A model generated the notes under the pieces. That model saw only the letters and a program-made list of their open reading frames with translations. It was not told where the DNA came from and ran no database searches. This document shows, in pieces, positions 34,659 through 37,376 of a stretch of DNA of 37,376 nucleotides. Source of the stretch: Acidobacteriota bacterium. GTDB lineage: Bacteria; Acidobacteriota; Terriglobia; Terriglobales; Acidobacteriaceae. Numbering within the stretch: position 1 is the first letter of the stretch; every line of letters starts with the position of its first letter. Made by a program: the position numbers and the translations under genes. The stretch spans positions 1 through 37,376 of the forward strand of contig JAJXZL010000047.1 in assembly GCA_021780075.1 (NCBI GenBank). The letters run 5' to 3'.

Positions 34659-34676
34659 GGGGGGGTAGGGGGTGGG
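34659..34676 (+). other. G-quadruplex-type G tract
   Basis: Seven G, TA, five G, T, three G: enough for four runs of three G with one- or two-base loops. It lies 36 bases beyond the stop of the minus-strand gene at 34713-35051, on the non-coding side. Confidence 0.45.
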
Positions 34677-34712
34677 TACGGACCGGCGCATCTGCGACAC
34701 TGCGTGCACGAG

Positions 34713-35051
34713 TCAGGCGGCGGTGGCTTGGGGAGGACTGGGCCGAGAGCGCGCGCCGCTGAGCGCGACCTGGGCGGCGTAGAGGAGCTTGCTGCTTCTT
34801 GAAGATTCGATGGCGCCGAGGAGGATGCCTTGGGCGACGCAGGCGATGAAGTCGCGGATGTTGTCGTAGCCGACGAGTGGAGGCATGGCTTCACAGAAGG
34901 CGGCGGCTGCGCACTCCGTGGCAGTGGCTTTGGTTTGATTGATGGCGATATTGGCCTTGTACACACGCGCAAAGGCCTCACAACAGCGGGCGACGGCGGG
35001 GTTGGCGGCGGGCTCGGCAGAAGATGAGGCGGATTGGAAGCTGGTGGACAT
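34713..35051 (-). CDS. Small hypothetical protein
   Basis: A 112-residue cytoplasmic-looking protein with an excellent AGGAGG ribosome site eight bases before the ATG. The middle is well ordered and helix-rich: CCEAFARVYKANIAINQTKATATECAAAAFCEAMPPLVGYDNIRDFIACVAQGILLGAIESSRSSKLLYAAQVAL, read here as helices at about 23-55 and 62-100. Both ends are low-complexity Ser/Ala/Pro. No family name can be given, though small proteins with an NIRDFIACV core recur in acidobacterial genomes in my recollection. There is no operon partner. Confidence 0.65.
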   Translation of the reverse strand: MSTSFQSASSSAEPAANPAVARCCEAFARVYKANIAINQTKATATECAAAAFCEAMPPLVGYDNIRDFIACVAQGILLGAIESSRSSKLLYAAQVALSGARSRPSPPQATAA

Positions 35052-35362
35052 TGCGGGTTCCTCCTGATGCGGCAGGCTGGTTGGCCGTTTTGCTGACTAC
35101 TCTGATTGTGAAGGAATTGGAGAAATATTCTGCAAAGCCGGGATGGTGAATTGGGTGAATGGATTCAGGGGCTTGCGGCGGGTGTTGTTGCGGAGGGCTT
35201 GACTGCGGTGGCGGGTGGCTGGTGTGAGTTTGAGTTATGTCCGGTTAGGCGACAATCCGCCCGGAACGCAAAAACAGGCTATCCGTCCGAAGCGAGAAAT
35301 CCAGAACTATTTCCGGATTGTCTTTCAGGTTGATATAACCTGACGAAGAGGGTGCGCGGACC
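35052..35362. other. Intergenic region between divergent small genes
   Basis: About 310 bases without a gene. It must hold promoters for both flanking genes. The only clear structure is the inverted repeat at 35325-35343. Confidence 0.4.
35325..35343. promoter_or_regulatory. Inverted repeat TCAGGTT-N5-AACCTGA
   Basis: Perfect 7-bp arms with GATAT between them, ending 19 bases before the ATG at 35363. TATAAC within it could be a -10 box, so the repeat may be an operator overlapping the promoter, or a hairpin in the leader. Confidence 0.4.
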
Positions 35363-35815
35363 ATGGTTCCATGGTGGAAGCGGCTGTTTTACGGACTGAT
35401 CGGCTGGGTGGTTGCAATGTGCGCAATTGCCCTTCTTACGCTGATTTGGCTGCTCACGTATTCTCCTCTTAAACGGAGCGACTCGGTATCTGACGTTGCA
35501 TCCGGCGTTTTAGGTGCGTTCTTGGCGTTTCTTATCTCTGCGTCCGCAGTTACCATTTTCGGATGGCTTCTGGGGTTACCCTACGTTTTGCTAGTGAGAA
35601 GCAGCAGAGGATGGCGTTTCTGGGTTTACCTTGCGCTTGGAAGCGGTATTGGGCCAGCCCTTGTTCTCTTCGCCGTCCTTACCCGCGCTAGCTCTCATGA
35701 CCTGACAACCGATGACTACGTCAACTTTTGTATATCGGCGGTCGTCTCGAGCCTCACTACATTGACCTATCTACTACTACTGCGCCGGGCGCAGTTGGCC
35801 CAAAACAGTGCGTGA
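35363..35815 (+). CDS. Small integral membrane protein, unknown function
   Basis: A 150-residue protein with four predicted membrane helices: about 9-31 (YGLIGWVVAMCAIALLTLIWLL), 47-77 (VLGAFLAFLISASAVTIFGWLLGLPYVLLV), 84-105 (FWVYLALGSGIGPALVLFAVL) and 119-140. Short basic loops lie between them. No motif or family is recognised. By eye the gene is poorer in GC and uses more A/T-ending codons than the genes around it, and it lies at the edge of a repeat-rich segment, so it may have been acquired separately. The ribosome site (GAGG, nine or more bases upstream) is weak; a second ATG four codons in is possible. Confidence 0.55.
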   Translation: MVPWWKRLFYGLIGWVVAMCAIALLTLIWLLTYSPLKRSDSVSDVASGVLGAFLAFLISASAVTIFGWLLGLPYVLLVRSSRGWRFWVYLALGSGIGPALVLFAVLTRASSHDLTTDDYVNFCISAVVSSLTTLTYLLLLRRAQLAQNSA

Positions 35816-35845
35816 GTGATCGCTTATCCGCGCATCGCGAGCGAG

Positions 35846-35909
35846 TGACCGGCTAACCGGAAGTTTCCCAAAGTTGGCACGCAGGGGCTGAAGCCCGCGT
35901 ATGTTGATG
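35846..35909. repeat. 64-bp direct repeat, copy 1
   Basis: Identical over all 64 bases to 37313-37376, where the window ends, so the true repeat may be longer. It starts TGACCGGCTAACCGG and contains the hairpin GGGCTGAAGCCC. The two copies lie on either side of lepB. Confidence 0.85.
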
Positions 35910-35937
35910 CGGCATTTTTCGGCACGACTGAAGTTGT

Positions 35938-36260
35938 GCCCTGACACAAGGCGGGGTTGCGTGCGGTTGATTGGCTTGCTGAAGGGGATAAAAAACAACC
36001 GCAGATCTTTCGACTCCGCTGCGCTGCGCTCAAGATGACAGGCTTTTGGGTGGGGGTGGGGTTGTTGGTACGGCTGGGGTCGTGGCCTGATGCAAGGCTT
36101 GGGTGGGTGCGGTTGATCGGCTTGCTAAAGAGGATAAAAAGACAACCGCAGATCTTTCGACTCCGCTGCGCTGCGCTCAAGATGACAGGTTTTTGGGTGG
36201 GGGTGGGGTTGATGGTACGGCTGGAGTCGTGCGCTGGCGCAAGGCTGGGTTGTGGGGAGT
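35938..36260. repeat. Tandem repeat of about 147 bp, two copies plus a remnant
   Basis: The unit contains CAACCGCAGATCTTTCGACT, the segment CGCTGCGCTGCGCTCAAG, and a GGGTGGGGGTGGGG tract. CGCAGATC occurs at 36001 minus one and again 147 bases later; a third, partial start (GCAAGGCTGGGTTG) begins near 36239. The copies differ at several bases and by one indel. The minus-strand open frame here simply translates the repeat and is not a gene. Confidence 0.8.
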
Positions 36261-36269
36261 TTGAGGGAT

Positions 36270-36304
36270 CCCAGGTTTCAGAATCGAGACCTGGGGCAGC
36301 TGGC
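36270..36304. repeat. Dispersed 35-nt palindromic element, copy 3
   Basis: Left arm CCCAGGTTTC, centre AGAATC, right arm GAGACCTGGGG; one G-T wobble in the stem. Same element as at 7240-7274 and 13987-14021. It lies 126 bases before the lepB start. Confidence 0.75.
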
Positions 36305-36430
36305 ACAGGGATTTGGTAGACTCTGGTCAAGACGCGAACCGGCGACAGTCGAACATACATGAAATCATCGCTTTTGAAGTGACCGCTGCGAACGCCCTGG
36401 GGCTCGCCAGCCTTCCTGAGGAGCCTTTGG

Positions 36431-37264
36431 ATGAGTTCAGCGAGGAAGAGATCTCCTGTTTCAACGAAGCCCGCGGCTTCCGCCGACATCAATCGGGAAG
36501 AGACTCCTTTCGAGGCGCTGGCCAGCATCTGCACAGTTCTAGTAGTGGGTCTGTTCATTCTGACCTTCTTAGCCCAGAACTACCTCATTCCGTCTGGTTC
36601 GATGGAGAACACTTTGCTTGTCGGCGATCACCTTGTCGTCGACCGTATCACGCTCATGCCGCCCACTTCGTGGATGCCGCTCATACGGTATCGCGAGCCG
36701 AGACGCGGCGATATTGTGGTGTTCCGCAAGCCTGTTTATCAGCCAGGTATTGATGCCACTGACGCAGATGGAACACCGCAGTACACTCCCCTGGTGAAGA
36801 GATTGATTGGCGTACCGGGCGATCATATTCACCTTCGCAACGGCATCGTGATCGTGAATGGCGTCGCGCAGCCTGTTGGATTTGCGCAGCCGACGACGAC
36901 GGATAACTTCAACGAATTCCTCGATGATTTTCCCGCAGTATCCCCGTCGGAGGCGGCCGGGGCCACAGAGTCGTGGGCTGTGAACTTCTCAAATTATGTG
37001 CACGACGGCGACCTGGTGGTTCCACCCGGCATGTACTTCATGATGGGCGACAACCGGCACAACAGCCTGGACTCGCGCTATTGGGGCTTCGTGCCGCGCG
37101 CCAACATCATTGGCCGTCCGCTGTTCAACTATTGGTCGTTCAAGGCCACTGATGGACAACTTGAACAAACAGGAATCGGTAACAAGCTCGCGTGGTTCGG
37201 CCACGTACTTGTGCGTTTCTTCCCAGACACGCGCTGGAAACGCACTTTCCACGTTGTTCGTTGA
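36431..37264 (+). CDS. lepB: Signal peptidase I (LepB)
   Basis: This 277-residue inner-membrane serine protease removes signal peptides from exported proteins. One membrane anchor lies at about 30-49 (ASICTVLVVGLFILTFLAQN). The catalytic serine is S57 in IPSGSMENTL and the general-base lysine is K123 in LVKRLIGVPGD; the MGDNRHNSLDSRYWG box is at about 204-218. A GAGGAG ribosome site lies about eight bases before the ATG. The enzyme serves the many secreted proteins in this window, but there is no direct linkage to them. The gene stands alone, bordered by repeats on both sides. It may be one of several lepB paralogues. Confidence 0.93.
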   Translation: MSSARKRSPVSTKPAASADINREETPFEALASICTVLVVGLFILTFLAQNYLIPSGSMENTLLVGDHLVVDRITLMPPTSWMPLIRYREPRRGDIVVFRKPVYQPGIDATDADGTPQYTPLVKRLIGVPGDHIHLRNGIVIVNGVAQPVGFAQPTTTDNFNEFLDDFPAVSPSEAAGATESWAVNFSNYVHDGDLVVPPGMYFMMGDNRHNSLDSRYWGFVPRANIIGRPLFNYWSFKATDGQLEQTGIGNKLAWFGHVLVRFFPDTRWKRTFHVVR

Positions 37265-37275
37265 ACCGAAATTGT

Positions 37276-37295
37276 AAGATCACCGATTTGATCTT
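37276..37295 (+). terminator. Hairpin after lepB
   Basis: AAGATCA, loop CCGATT, TGATCTT: a perfect 7-bp stem 12 bases after the stop codon, with no long T-run. A second small hairpin (CCGGTC-GTAT-GACCGG, 37304-37319) follows at once and runs into the 64-bp repeat. Confidence 0.5.
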
Positions 37296-37312
37296 GGTGC
37301 GCTCCGGTCGTA

Positions 37313-37376
37313 TGACCGGCTAACCGGAAGTTTCCCAAAGTTGGCACGCAGGGGCTGAAGCCCGCGTATGTTGATG
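37313..37376. repeat. 64-bp direct repeat, copy 2 (cut by the window end)
   Basis: Exact copy of 35846-35909. It begins nine bases before the second CCGG of TGACCGGCTAACCGG and continues to the last base of the window, so its right boundary is unknown. Confidence 0.85.

Noticed and set aside
35824..36558. 244-residue minus-strand open frame across the tandem repeats
   Set aside because: It only translates the 147-bp repeat twice (ILSAAQRSRKICGC) and overlaps the lepB start.
1..37376. CRISPR arrays, tRNA, rRNA, prophage or transposase genes
   Set aside because: No regularly spaced repeat array, cloverleaf, rRNA stretch, integrase or transposase sequence was found on reading both strands.

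Overview
The window is high-GC chromosomal DNA that looks like an acidobacterium (Terriglobia/Acidobacteriaceae type). The clues are an ADOP-type MacB/FtsX permease coupled to a PadR regulator, several CRTAC/UnbV (FG-GAP/VCBS plus ASPIC) secreted proteins, a single-haem HZS-alpha-like protein, a very large secreted PIG-L deacetylase, and short hairpin repeats of the GGGGCTAAAGCCCC type. This taxonomic call is inference from family content; no rRNA or tRNA gene was seen.

Layout. 1-2.3 kb holds the end of an unidentified gene, a STAS protein, epoxyqueuosine reductase (queG) and a cold-shock protein. 2.8-6.9 kb holds a YihY/BrkB membrane protein, then the ADOP permease and its PadR regulator. 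7.4-9.2 kb holds a small membrane-anchored hypothetical protein, dapD and a conserved small protein. 9.6-13.0 kb is a three-gene minus-strand sugar operon joined by ATGA overlaps: CapD/LegB-like dehydratase, NeuC/LegG-like 2-epimerase and DegT aminotransferase. It encodes only part of a nonulosonic acid or bacillosamine type pathway. 13.25-18.2 kb has a secreted TPR-CRTAC protein and an amidase.

18.36-27.83 kb is the most interesting region. It is a tightly packed seven-gene plus-strand operon: a DAHP synthase; a secreted HZS-alpha-like protein with one CxxCH; a secreted CRTAC/UnbV protein; a YVTN beta-propeller fused to a di-haem cytochrome c peroxidase/MauG-like domain; a secreted two-component-type propeller without a kinase; a Rid-family protein lacking the usual arginine; and an orphan ABC-type substrate-binding protein with an extra C-terminal domain. 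A perfect TGTGA-N6-TCACA CRP-type site lies 132 bp before the first start. The gene set suggests an extracytoplasmic ligand-binding and haem redox system of unknown substrate.

27.9-34.5 kb contains a coiled-coil porin, a multidomain PIG-L deacetylase and a divergent APC amino-acid permease; a perfect 32-bp palindrome lies between the porin and deacetylase genes. 34.4-37.4 kb is repeat-rich: hairpins, a G-rich tract, a 147-bp tandem repeat, a 35-nt dispersed palindrome (also found at 7.2 kb and, in frame, inside the TPR-CRTAC gene), and a 64-bp direct repeat on either side of a lepB gene.
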